Positions 20,786 to 30,734 of a stretch of DNA of 64,000 nucleotides are shown piece after piece (positions within the stretch are counted from its first letter, which is position 1; each line of letters begins with the position of its first letter). The translations under genes were made by a program, and so were the position numbers. Source of the stretch: Leptodontidium sp. MPI-SDFR-AT-0119 (lineage: Eukaryota > Ascomycota > Leotiomycetes > Helotiales > Leptodontidiaceae); contig JAHLEZ010000013.1 of the NCBI GenBank assembly GCA_020726505.1, positions 186,001 through 250,000 of the forward strand, given 5' to 3'. Under the pieces are notes generated by a model that was given only the letters and a program-made list of their open reading frames with translations, searched no databases and was not told the DNA's origin.

Positions 20786-23700
20786 CTAAGCCACCTGACC
20801 CAACCCATTTGCCGAGCATCGAAAACAAAATGATCTCTTACACTCGAATCCATCAACACCACATCTACGCATCGTCCCACCAGGCGTCTTAACCAATACC
20901 GAGACCTGCTCTGCTTTCAACAAATCTCTGCTCCACCTGCTCTTAGTGGTCGGTGTCATGTTGCCAAAAGCCACTGGACGGGCCTTCTGTCCTCTTAGAC
21001 GTTGTTTTACTCTGTGGCTGGGCGATTCAGGGTCATTCTCTTCATCTTCCTCAGAATCGCCGATTTCCTTCATTCTCTCTGCATTCACCCGCGCATTACG
21101 GACTGGGGTGAGATCTAGTAGAGGTGTGCTTGTGACAGCATGCATCATTTCTGGTGCTTGAGATGATCTCACTTGCGATGATGATGATTCTGTATCATCT
21201 CGATTCCTGGCTGGCCTGCCTCTACGCTTGGGCATCATAGGCCGGGCTTGCGGAAGCGATGGTTCATCCGCCTCTGTCTTGATTGTTGGCTGGGATATGC
21301 TGGGGTTTTGGGAAGCTTGGGCAAGCATGCTCAGCTCGTCAAAACCGTTGTCACGGATCTCGTCCAGCTTCCTTTTCCTTGCTGCCGGGACAGACAGTAA
21401 GACCGGCGAATCAACCATCTCTTCGTGTTTGATACCGATCTGCGGTACAGGTAAAGGATTCGTTCTTTGCTGTGACGACAGTAGAATGAACTCATCCACA
21501 CCCAGGCTAAGTTCGTCAATACCCTCTGAGTGAACCCTCTGGTGTCTCTTTGCAGCTGGAGTTGCGGTAGGCTTAGTTGGGGACTTGAACTGACTAGCAG
21601 ATGGACCGGCAACAGATTTAATAACTGCTTTCACCACTTTCGCTCTGCTATCAGAACTCGCCAGAGGTTTGGCAACTGTTTTCAAAGCTCCTAGTCTGCG
21701 GCTGACAGGTGGCTCGACGACGGCTGAGGGAACGGACATCGAAGTTGAAGGCCTACTGCTAACAGATGCAGGTACGAGTGGCACCTTCGCACGCTGCTTT
21801 GGGGCTTGTCTCGGGGTGGACACTTCCTGGGCAGGGACAATTGTTGGTGGCTGCACCTCAGGCTCCTCATCAGAGAACTCGTAGGTTGGATCGACTATGT
21901 TTCGTGTAATGGGAGGAACTGGCGGAACTGCGCGAGTCGGTTTAGGCAGAGCCGAACTCGTCGGGGGTCTCGAACCGCTGGAAGATTCTTCCTCGAAAGA
22001 ACTCTGCTGGGCGACAGGTACCTGGATAGAAGGCATTGGAACTTGTGGCCATGACTCTATTGACGCTTGTAAAGTGTCCTGTGGATTCAGAATCTGCTCC
22101 GGGACTATATTCACGGGATTCGGCAGGCTGAGAGCCGGCACCTCGATAGAGTTTTCAGTGGAAGTCTGAGGTGTTGGAGGAATTTGCGGACCGACAACGT
22201 CTCGCGCTGAGGATTCGTCAGTTGGTAGCTGCGACACTCTATGAAAAGATCTTCTAGATTGCATCACGGGCTCCACCTCTATCCTCGGCTGGCTGCTTCC
22301 AAACTGGGAAGAGCCAACCTGCGAGTCCAAAATTGTCCTATCTTGAGAATTGCTCGTATCTCGCATAGACATAGACGTCGCTGACGGATGGTTTACCTTC
22401 AGTGACGAAACACTAGTCATTGGTGTAAAAGTTGATAGTCCAGCCGTGCCCCTAGGAGTCAATGTCCGATCTGGATCGAACCCTGATGGCTGGCTACTCG
22501 AAAGGTTCCTTGCATGTCCTTTTAGAGGAGACATGAAATCAGAATCGCGATGTTGACTAATGGGCCTATGCATAGTATCACTTGTTGCTGGTCTTGCGAT
22601 TGTAGCTGGCTGGTCAAGTAATGCAGAATCAACACGGCCCCTCAACCGATGCAGGGCGGAAACACTCTTATGCGCAAATCTGACATGCTTGACCAGGTCC
22701 AGTTGCATGAAATACCCGTCCTCTCCCTTCTTTGAACATCCAATCTCTCCACATGGGAAAGGTGTCGTGTGATGAACCCGGAAAAGATGTAAACACATTT
22801 CTGATAACTGTTCATGCTCGCGTCGCTGGAGTTTATATAAAATTGCGGGATGAAGCTTGCAATCCGCATGTGGGCATGGGGCACCAGGAATCAAGAAATC
22901 CTCTGGTTCGGGAGTCAGCTCAACGGCCAAAGATGACCGGATGGGCAAATCATCATAAGATCTCCGGTCCTCTGCTGGTGGAGTATTCTCTTGGGAATGA
23001 TTGGGTGCGTCCATGTCCGAGTCTTCTAAAATCTGTGGTTCCAACCGCCTGAATGAAGAGCGTGGTGGTTGGTTGTTCGCTCTACGTGCATCTTCCATTA
23101 TCCCAGCATGCAAAATTGGATCAACTGATTCAATTGAATCAACTGCCTGATTCCAGCTGATTATTCTCGGATCAGTCTGGGCGGGTTTCCGAACTCGAGC
23201 GGGGCGTTCGCGAGGTCTTTGAACTGAGTCGTATTGTGGCTCGGTACGTCCCACAGCTGGCGGAGGTTGATACACTAAACTTTCCACTGACACCTCGGAA
23301 TTTGAAAGTTCTGATTCCTCAACTTGATCCGTGGAAAGATACGTAAACTTGAGGACATAACGTTTTTGCCACGAAGCCGCGGGATGCTGAGGGTGCTATA
23401 AGTTGTTAGTGAAGCTCCAATGGGTGATCGTTAATAATACATGCCTCAGCCTCAAATTCTCTCCATCTGCCTTGGGTCAATGCATGGCCATGCCTTCGTA
23501 GCTTTGAAACCCAAGTTAAGAGTAAATCGTCTTCCTCGGCAGTAAACGCAAGTCGCCGCTTCTTGGTAGACGAGATTTGAGCCCGTTGAGATGGGTTATG
23601 CGTCGATCGATAACCGAGCGGGTCTAACATGGACTTCTGACCATGATTTGGAGCTCTGCTTTCCCCCCTGAATAGCGCAGAATTGTCAGCACCATCCAAC

Positions 23701-24740
23701 CTCCTCCGCCCACGAGGTCTAATTGGTGCCCAGATAGATGCAGAAGCCTCGGGTGAGGGAGAACGCCCTTCTTCTGGCAGCATCAAAACTGGGTTTTGTA
23801 TGGGTCGCCTGACCGGTGCAGCTGATGGAAGATCTGGAACTCGCCATGCTGGTTCTACACGCTTTGGGGCAGCAGATGGAAGCGCAGGCGCCCTCCAAGC
23901 TGGCTCAATATTCTTTGCTGTTGAAGCCTTCTTCGGTAATTCAGGGGCTCGCCAAGAATGTTCAACATGACGTTCCTCTGCCACATGCTGCTGAGAAACA
24001 TATTCCACGATTTGAGGTCCGAGTTGCGGTCCGAATTGAGCCATAATATCGGCACGTGAAGGGAGTGGCTTTGCTTGGACTGGTGGAGGCAATGGAGCAG
24101 GTCGAGGGATCGGCTCTTGCCGCCGTACTCTCTCAGGAGCAATTGGCGCATTCGATACACCCAATTCAGGTGAGCCTTGCTGAAACCGGTTGGCTTTCGC
24201 AAATCCGCGCAGAATCATATCGTCCTCTGCCATATCATCCTCTGCGATATCTTCGTCGCTCATTAGTTCGTCCTCGTCTACCTCTTCTTCGTCATCCTCT
24301 ATAATCTCCGTCTCGTCAAAAGAACTACTGGGAAGTTCATCTGGTTCTTGTGTATATTCCCTCAACGCCTGTCGCGCGCGACTTGTATCACCAGCATCCT
24401 GTTCGTCCAACATCTGTACTATGTGGCCGTTGTTGACCACAATTTCGCCCGTCTCGAGGTCAATCTCGTCGCCAACCCCGTCGAAGTCCCTTTCATATTT
24501 CTCAAATATAGATTCGAATGTTGATTTCAACTTGTAATCGAGTCGTGCCCGCTTTTGCTCTAATTCGGCTTCCGGGTCATATCCTGTCTCTGGTTCCTCT
24601 TCCTCCTCCTCGTATTCCTCTTCCTCCTCCGGCAGCTCGTCTCCGAGTTCGTCATAATATGCATTTTGATCGTCGAAGCTCTGCGGGAACGAGCGCTCCA
24701 TTGGCGCATACAGTCGCTGTCGCTTTGGAAAGGGCTCCAT
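20786..24740 (-). CDS. scm3: centromere histone chaperone Scm3 (HJURP family), multi-domain
   Basis: Two exons (24740-23445, 23395-20786) encode 1301 residues. After an acidic start, residues about 60-115 are the Scm3 domain (LDYKLKSTFESIFEKYERDF, GDEIDLETGEIVVNNGH), which binds the CENP-A/H4 dimer and deposits it at centromeres. A Myb-like block spans about 391-460 (TAEEDDLLLTWVSKLRRHGH, HPQHPAASWQKRYV). Two Cys/His clusters lie near 606-675 (CPHADC..., CGEIGCSKKG...HVRFAH). An AT-hook-like KRRGRPARN is near 1160, and a final CGVDGFECKRSFCFRC lies near the C-terminus. Large size and extra DNA-binding parts fit filamentous ascomycetes. The intron (23396-23444) splits the Myb block and needs a GC donor (GCATGT...TAG). 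It is divergent from atg6. Confidence 0.9.
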
Positions 24741-25068
24741 ATTGATAGAGTATTGGCATGATCATCGGCCTGGGATAGAGGAATTGTGGAATAGGATGTC
24801 GTGCATTTAACTTATCGCGTAAAGTCGCGTCGTGATGGGTTTCTGCAGGTGGAGTAGAGTTGGCTGATTCTTAGCGCGGGGGCTGGATAATCCCTGTCCC
24901 GTCGGGAAGCTTGGCCTGTCTGGCAGCTGGCCTCGTCGGGAGCTTTGAAGTGTCTAGACATCATCGTCAAGGCTTCCTACAGAATCATGGACAGCAACAG
25001 CGCATAATGTCCGATGACACTCGAAGAACCGCTCGTTCTACTCCTATCGTGCCTGCAAATTCTACAAA
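24741..25068. promoter_or_regulatory. shared divergent promoter, scm3 / atg6
   Basis: A 328-base gap separates the two start codons, so both promoters must lie here. I cannot name specific factor sites with confidence. Confidence 0.5.
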
Positions 25069-26645
25069 ATGTATTGCCAGAAATGCCGGACTCCACTGAA
25101 GCTAGACAGCTCTTTGGAGGATCTGAACCCAGCAGCGTTTGACTTATTAGTTGGTATGTTGCCCTCTACTTGATATATTTCTATAATATCTTAATTCCAG
25201 ACCCTTATTACATACTCCTTTCCGGTCATCTAACGTTCACAGGCGCATCTTCACAACAATTTAAGAACATCCCCTCCTCTCGACCAGCCTACCCCCAAGA
25301 ACGCAAACAACTCTACGACAGAGTCTCTCGAAATACTCACTCTCCAACCTTCAAAAGGACAATCACGTCCCCTCGCCGAGGCGAAACAGCTTTATCGGAT
25401 ACCATGAGATCAGGACTAGGCAACCCAGCTATGTCATTTGTCATGCTCACGGAGTCACAAGTAGTACCACCAGCAGTTATCAAGTCCCCCGAAGATACGA
25501 ATCCCAAACATCATAGACACGACGAAAGCTTGGGCATGGATGGCACGCAAGATGAAGGGAAGGCCATGTCGCAGGATATGGAAAGAGCGTCGAGGCTATT
25601 TGAAATACTCTCTGCGAGATCAGATATCGATCATCCGGTCTGTACTGAATGTACGGATCTCCTTGTCTCGGGACTACAGCGACGACTTGAAGCAGCGACC
25701 AAAGAACGGGATGCATATGTTGGATTTTTAAAGCAGGTCAACGCTTCAGTGCCCACGGAAGAAGAAGTTAAGGAATCACAAGCGGCACTTTCGAAAGCTC
25801 GCAAAGAAGAGGAAGAAGCCATCGCTGAGCTCAAGAAACTAGAAGCCGAGAAAGCAGCCGTCGACGAAGAAATAGCCTCTCTAGAAGAAGAAGCTCGAGA
25901 TCTGGATATCGAAGAAGAGAAATTCTGGAGCTCCCGAAACGCATTCGCCATGAAGCTGGCCGAGTTCCAGAATATACGAGATAGCGTGAATCTTCAATAC
26001 GACCACGACACACAACTACTGGAGAAGCTCCAACGGACAAACGTCTACAACGACACGTTCTGCATCTCCCACGACGGCAAATTCGGCACCATCAACGGCC
26101 TCCGTCTAGGACGACTCTCCAACGTCCCAGTCGACTGGCCAGAGATAAACGCCGCATGGGGACACACAGTTCTCCTCCTCCAGACCGTAGCCGATAGATT
26201 AGGCTACCGCTTCCAAAATTACGAACTCCAACCCATGGGCTCAACATCACGCATCATCCGGCACGAAACATTCGCTCCAACCAGCTCCCGCACACGGCCT
26301 CCGAAACGACATATCCTAGAACTCTACTCGTCAGGCGACATGCCTCTTGGTCTGACATTCATGCACCGCCGTTTCGACATCGCCATGGTTGCATTCCTAG
26401 AATGTATGCGTCAACTCGGCGCCTTCGTACAGACGGAATCAGCTAGGGAGAGTGAAAGTGGACGAGGTCTCGCCCTACCGTATAAGATTGAGGGCGAGAA
26501 GATCGGGGATGTGAGTATCAAGCTGGGTATTGCCCAGGATGATGCCTGGAGTCGCGCGTGCAAGTTTACTCTGACGTGCTGTAAATTCTTATTGGCGCAT
26601 GCAAGCAATGTTAATGCAGCGGGAGGGGCCAGGAGGGGGAACTGA
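25069..26645 (+). CDS. atg6: Atg6/Vps30 (Beclin 1), PI3-kinase complex subunit
   Basis: Exon 1 (25069-25153) starts MYCQKCRTPLKLDSSLEDL, with the N-terminal CxxC of fungal Atg6. An 89-base intron (25154-25242) follows, then exon 2 to 26645, for 495 residues in total. A long coiled coil occupies about 170-265 (KARKEEEEAIAELKKLEAEK). The C-terminal beta-alpha repeated (BARA) domain carries GTINGLRLGRLSNVPVDWPE, GHTVLLLQTVADRLGY and LELYSSGDMPLGL. Atg6 joins Vps34 and Vps15 to make PI3P for autophagy and vacuolar sorting. A second in-frame acceptor at 25200 would insert 14 residues (DPYYILLSGHLTFT). Relatives lack that insert, so the downstream acceptor is preferred. Confidence 0.93.
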
Positions 26646-27293
26646 GAGAGGAAAGGTAGACTAGCAAGGCGTTATGGCATTTACGGCTGGAGGGGATGCG
26701 GAAAGGAGCATTTATGGCGTTGGGTCGATGAGCTTTTTCGATGTTGAGATTCTAGAAATGTGATTGTCCCCAGACTGCCAAGGACACTTAAATCTCATGT
26801 TAGCAGATGTCACCAAACAGCAGTCTCTGGTGGTTTCAAAGACCCCAGCTTGTTCTATTTCAGGTCCTGTTCATCACGACTTCCAGCAGCAGTGACATAG
26901 ATGGAATTGATACTCCATTGAGATTCTCTATCTACACCTCTGAGCTCCATTAAACCCCAGTGTCTCAATCGTTCCCGTTCCCCCCACAACCCATCACCCA
27001 AAGCGGAGTATAAGTGCCATTCATCCCTTCATCAGCGCCTAGAATGCTAGCAAGCATCTCTGACCACGCACACAAGCACGCAGCCAAACAAATAAACGCC
27101 CTTCCCGTCCCAGTCATTCGTTTCCATCAGATATCCCCCCATCCACCATCCATCACTCAGTAGAAGAAGGAAATGAAAAGCGCTCAATGTCACGCTAACC
27201 GAGTTGAAACCTCGGTAAATGAGAATTTTGTGATCAGGAGAGTTATATAGCTGACCTCGAAGAATGTTGTATTTCGTAGTTCTTAGGTGTCGT
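26646..27293. other. convergent 3' flanks, atg6 / CK2 alpha
   Basis: About 650 bases with no supported coding sequence. It lies between two stop codons facing each other. Confidence 0.55.
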
Positions 27294-28628
27294 TCACGAG
27301 GCAGAAGCTGCTCCAGGGGTGATGCGAGCACGCTGCTCGGCTTCTCGAACTGGGGCGAAGAATGCATGAGCCATGGCCTCTTTAGCGGTTAAGCGTTCCT
27401 GTGGCATGTTAGTAAGGAGTTGGATCTCAAGTACGGGCAACAAACTTGATGGTCATATCTCAACAACTTATCCAAGAAATCGATAGCCTCGTTGGTGACA
27501 AATCTCGAGTTCTCGGTGTTCACGAAACTGTGCCAGTTCTTCTTTGGGAATCTGCCGAGGATATCGTCGTATTGGGCATCCAGCTCAATCTCATACTTGT
27601 CAAGGTAGTCAAACAGGTCTTCTGTGCCAAGAACTTTGGCAATCTTGACCAGTTGATCAGAGTTGCTGTTTCCATGGAAGAAGGGTTCTTTTCGGAAGAT
27701 CATGGATGCAAACATGGCTCCCAAAGACCACATATCAAGAGAGTAATCATATTCCTGGAAATCGACGAGTAGCTCTGGACCTTTGAAATATCGAGAAGCA
27801 ACCCGGACGTTGTACTCGGTCCCCTGGTGGTAGAATTCGGCAAGACCCCAGTCAATCAGTCGCAACTATTATATGTCAGTAGCAGAACATGCCTATCGAG
27901 TTAGTGATCCAACCTTTCTGTTCTCGTGATCGATCATAACATTGTGAGGCTTGACATCACGATGCATGATACCTTTGCTATGACAGAAGTCGAGGGCCTG
28001 ACAACATTAGCGACAAACCTCCAAGTTGTGGACCAAACCTACCTTCAAAAGCTCAAAGATATAGTATCTGACATCGTAGTCGACGAATTTGGGGTAGAGG
28101 GATCTGAAGTCGGTGTTGTTGACATACTCGAAGATCAGGGATGGCGTTTTGCTCTGCATAAACCATGAGTCGTTGTTCTCGTCATCTGACAAAACAAACC
28201 ATCGGAAGCAGATTTGCCAAACCCAGCTTTGGGGGCAAATTCGGATTGGTATTCAGGAGAGGATTGAGTTACTTGTTGGTCTCTAACAACATCCAGCAAG
28301 CCGATGATGTTCGGTCCACCCGAGAGGTTCTGCAGGATCTTGATCTCCCTCTTTATCTTCTTCTTCTTCACCGGCTTGAGCACCTTGACAACGCACTTGT
28401 GGTAGTTGATAACGTTGATGCCTTCGAAGACTTCCGAATACTTTCCTCGTCCTGCGCGTGGTCGTCAGTGTCTGCCTGCATGTGAAAGTCTCGAAGCGGG
28501 CTGAGGGGCCTACCAATCTTTCGCACAACCTCATAGTTCTCCAAGATGCCCCAGGTAATATTCACACTGTCGTAATCCCAGTAGGACCTGGGCATCTGCT
28601 GGTTGACATCCGCGTAGACGCGCGCCAT
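27294..28628 (-). CDS. cka1: casein kinase 2 catalytic subunit alpha
   Basis: Six exons (28628-28514, 28451-28273, 28153-28043, 27997-27914, 27865-27446, 27398-27294) encode 337 residues, the family's length. Kinase motifs are all present: glycine loop [15 protein letters not shown]-type lysine in KCVVKVLK followed by the CK2-specific basic cluster [12 protein letters not shown], catalytic [13 protein letters not shown] (instead of DFG, a CK2 trait) in DWGLAEFYH, and [10 protein letters not shown]2 is a constitutive Ser/Thr kinase for acidic sites, acting in nucleus and cytoplasm as an alpha2-beta2 tetramer. Introns are 45-119 bases. The gene converges on atg6. Confidence 0.96.
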
Positions 28629-29416
28629 TGCAGCGGGCCTGCTAGGCAGGGCACAGCGCAAAACGGGAAGAGGTGAAGTCGCGGGAGTGTCGCAGACAAT
28701 GGGGGTAGGCAGAGGGTTACTCGGGATCCAGAAGATGATGCTCGTGTGAGTTCGAGTACTCGTGCTCGTGCGATGTGATGCTTTCCAAATCCCCGAGGCG
28801 GTGTCACGACTCTGGAGGAGTCTGTCTGGTCTGGATTAGACTCTCGGTGTATTGACTAGAGAGTGCGCGCTGACAGAATGGCAGGATTCCAGATTGCCCC
28901 GCGCTAATCCTAATGTGGGGCAAGCGCGGAATTGTTGCAGGTGCAGCTTTAATTTATGTCCTGAGATTCTTCCAATTATTCACAACTTCAAACCGCGTCA
29001 TTACTCTCGAATTTTGTCGAACCAACCTTGAAGCTTCGACAAGCCGCGGGACAATTAAATTCCTTTGGTGGATTGAAGGAGAATTCTATAGGAAATCCAC
29101 GAAAACAGAAATCGACAACTGCGCATCATCTTTCCAAAAACTCTCCAGAAGAGTATACAACGACCAAACGAGAATTCAGACAGGTGAAATATACCTTCCT
29201 TGGTCCAGAAAGGCTTGCTGGAAGATTCCAAAGAGGCATCGGAAGTAAATATTTGAGAGTCCTACCAAAGAAACTCGAACAAACGCGCAGAGTCCAGTCC
29301 GGCTTTTGATGAACCAGAAAGGCAGAGCAGAGCTACCAAGGTACCTTTGGCTTCAAAGATCTTTATGACTTGGGGGGCAATGATACGCACATAAGCAACA
29401 TCAAACCCTCTTCAAA
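28629..29416. other. divergent promoter region, CK2 alpha / rpp1
   Basis: About 790 bases between two divergent starts. Short frames within have no ATG-supported domain. Presumably both promoters and leaders lie here. Confidence 0.55.
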
Positions 29417-30388
29417 ATGCTTTACGACCTCAATGTTCCCTGGTCAGCAAACCAGAACCCCCAAGAGCTCCAACGAACCATCTCCTTCCTCTCCGAATTA
29501 GGCTACGGAACACTCGCCCTGAACTACGTCCATTCAGGCCCTCTCCCATCCCAAATAAGTAACCAAATACCCTCACCACAACCCTTCACTCTGCCAGCAA
29601 AAACAACACTCCTCCGACGCTGTACACTCACGCTCATCGACCCAGCGCAGAACTACCGCCTCCCTGTCCTCGCCAGCACCTACGACATCCTCGCTCTGCG
29701 ACCTACAAATGAGAAGGCATACCTTGCAGCATGTATCTCTCTCTCCGAACACTCCCTCATCTCCCTCGACCTCACGCAACGGTATCCTTTCCACTGGAAA
29801 CCGAAACCGCTCATGACGGCTATAAATCGCGGGATCAGGATTGAGATCTGCTACGGCCAGGCGACAGGGGAGGAGAGTAACGCGAGGAGGAACTTCATAA
29901 GCAATACTCTGGCAATAGTGCGGGCTACAAAGGGCAGGGGTTTAGTGATCAGCAGTGAAGCGAAGAGTGTACTTGGAGTCAGGGCGCCTGCTGATGTCTT
30001 GAATCTCCTTGGAGTTTGGGGATTAGCGAAGGAGAGGGGCTTGGAGAGTATGGGTGTAAATCCGAGGGGAGTGGTTATAAATGAGGGTATGAAGAGGAGT
30101 AGTTTCAGGGGTGTGATTGATATTATCGATGGTGGTGAAAACGAGGTTATAAAGCCGAAGGCGAAGGAAGTTGGCTCGGGGAAGAAAGGCAAGAGGAAAC
30201 AAGAGGAGACGAATGGAGGACCACCAACTATCAGCAAGAGGGCAGCTAAGAGGGCAAAGCTACTAATGCAAAATAACGGATCGTCAGGGAGTGAAGTTGC
30301 AGTAGGGGCAAGTCCACAAACTACACAGGAGTCCACTCCAGCAGTGTCCGAAACACCTAGCGAAATACCAACACAAGCGAAGAGCTGA
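29417..30388 (+). CDS. rpp1: RNase P / RNase MRP subunit Rpp1 (p30 family)
   Basis: A single exon of 323 residues. It starts with MLYDLNVPW, the family's N-terminal strand, and shows the TIM-barrel-like pattern of RNase P p30: LGYGTLALNYVHSG, STYDILALRPTNEKAYLAAC, LISLDLTQRYPFHWK, and GIRIEICYGQA followed by RRNFISNTLAIVRATKGRGL and ISSEAK. The conserved ADVLNLLGVWGL follows. The final 70 residues are a basic low-complexity tail (GKKGKRKQEE, KRAAKRAKLL) suited to RNA contact and nuclear import. It is a protein cofactor of RNase P and MRP in tRNA and rRNA processing. Confidence 0.93.
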   Translation: MLYDLNVPWSANQNPQELQRTISFLSELGYGTLALNYVHSGPLPSQISNQIPSPQPFTLPAKTTLLRRCTLTLIDPAQNYRLPVLASTYDILALRPTNEKAYLAACISLSEHSLISLDLTQRYPFHWKPKPLMTAINRGIRIEICYGQATGEESNARRNFISNTLAIVRATKGRGLVISSEAKSVLGVRAPADVLNLLGVWGLAKERGLESMGVNPRGVVINEGMKRSSFRGVIDIIDGGENEVIKPKAKEVGSGKKGKRKQEETNGGPPTISKRAAKRAKLLMQNNGSSGSEVAVGASPQTTQESTPAVSETPSEIPTQAKS

Positions 30389-30734
30389 CATTCTGATTCC
30401 TTGCACGGAAGTCATCTATTTTCTTTTCCTTCTTTTTGATATGAGAAAAGTGATGAAGTGAAAGTTATATCTACAAGTATCCATCCACCTTTCCGCTCTG
30501 ACCTGATTTGAGCTGATTCGATCTGTCTCCTGGACAATAAATCCCTTTTCTCTTCCAATGGTATAAATAATCCTCTCCATACATACATACAAAAATCAAA
30601 CTCAAAAACCAACAAGAAACGAAGAAAGTCGAAGGAAAGGAAACCCGCTCATATTAACTTAGTATTCAGTATCCACATTCTCCCATATCTCATCTATCAT
30701 CCCACATCACCATTCCTCGTCTCACATCACCATC
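30389..30734. other. convergent 3' flanks
   Basis: About 345 bases between the rpp1 stop and the stop of the exon-repeat secreted protein. No coding signal. Confidence 0.55.

Noticed and set aside
22470..22485. GGGTTCGATCC-like tRNA B-box on the minus strand
   Set aside because: Inside scm3 coding sequence, without an A box or cloverleaf stems.
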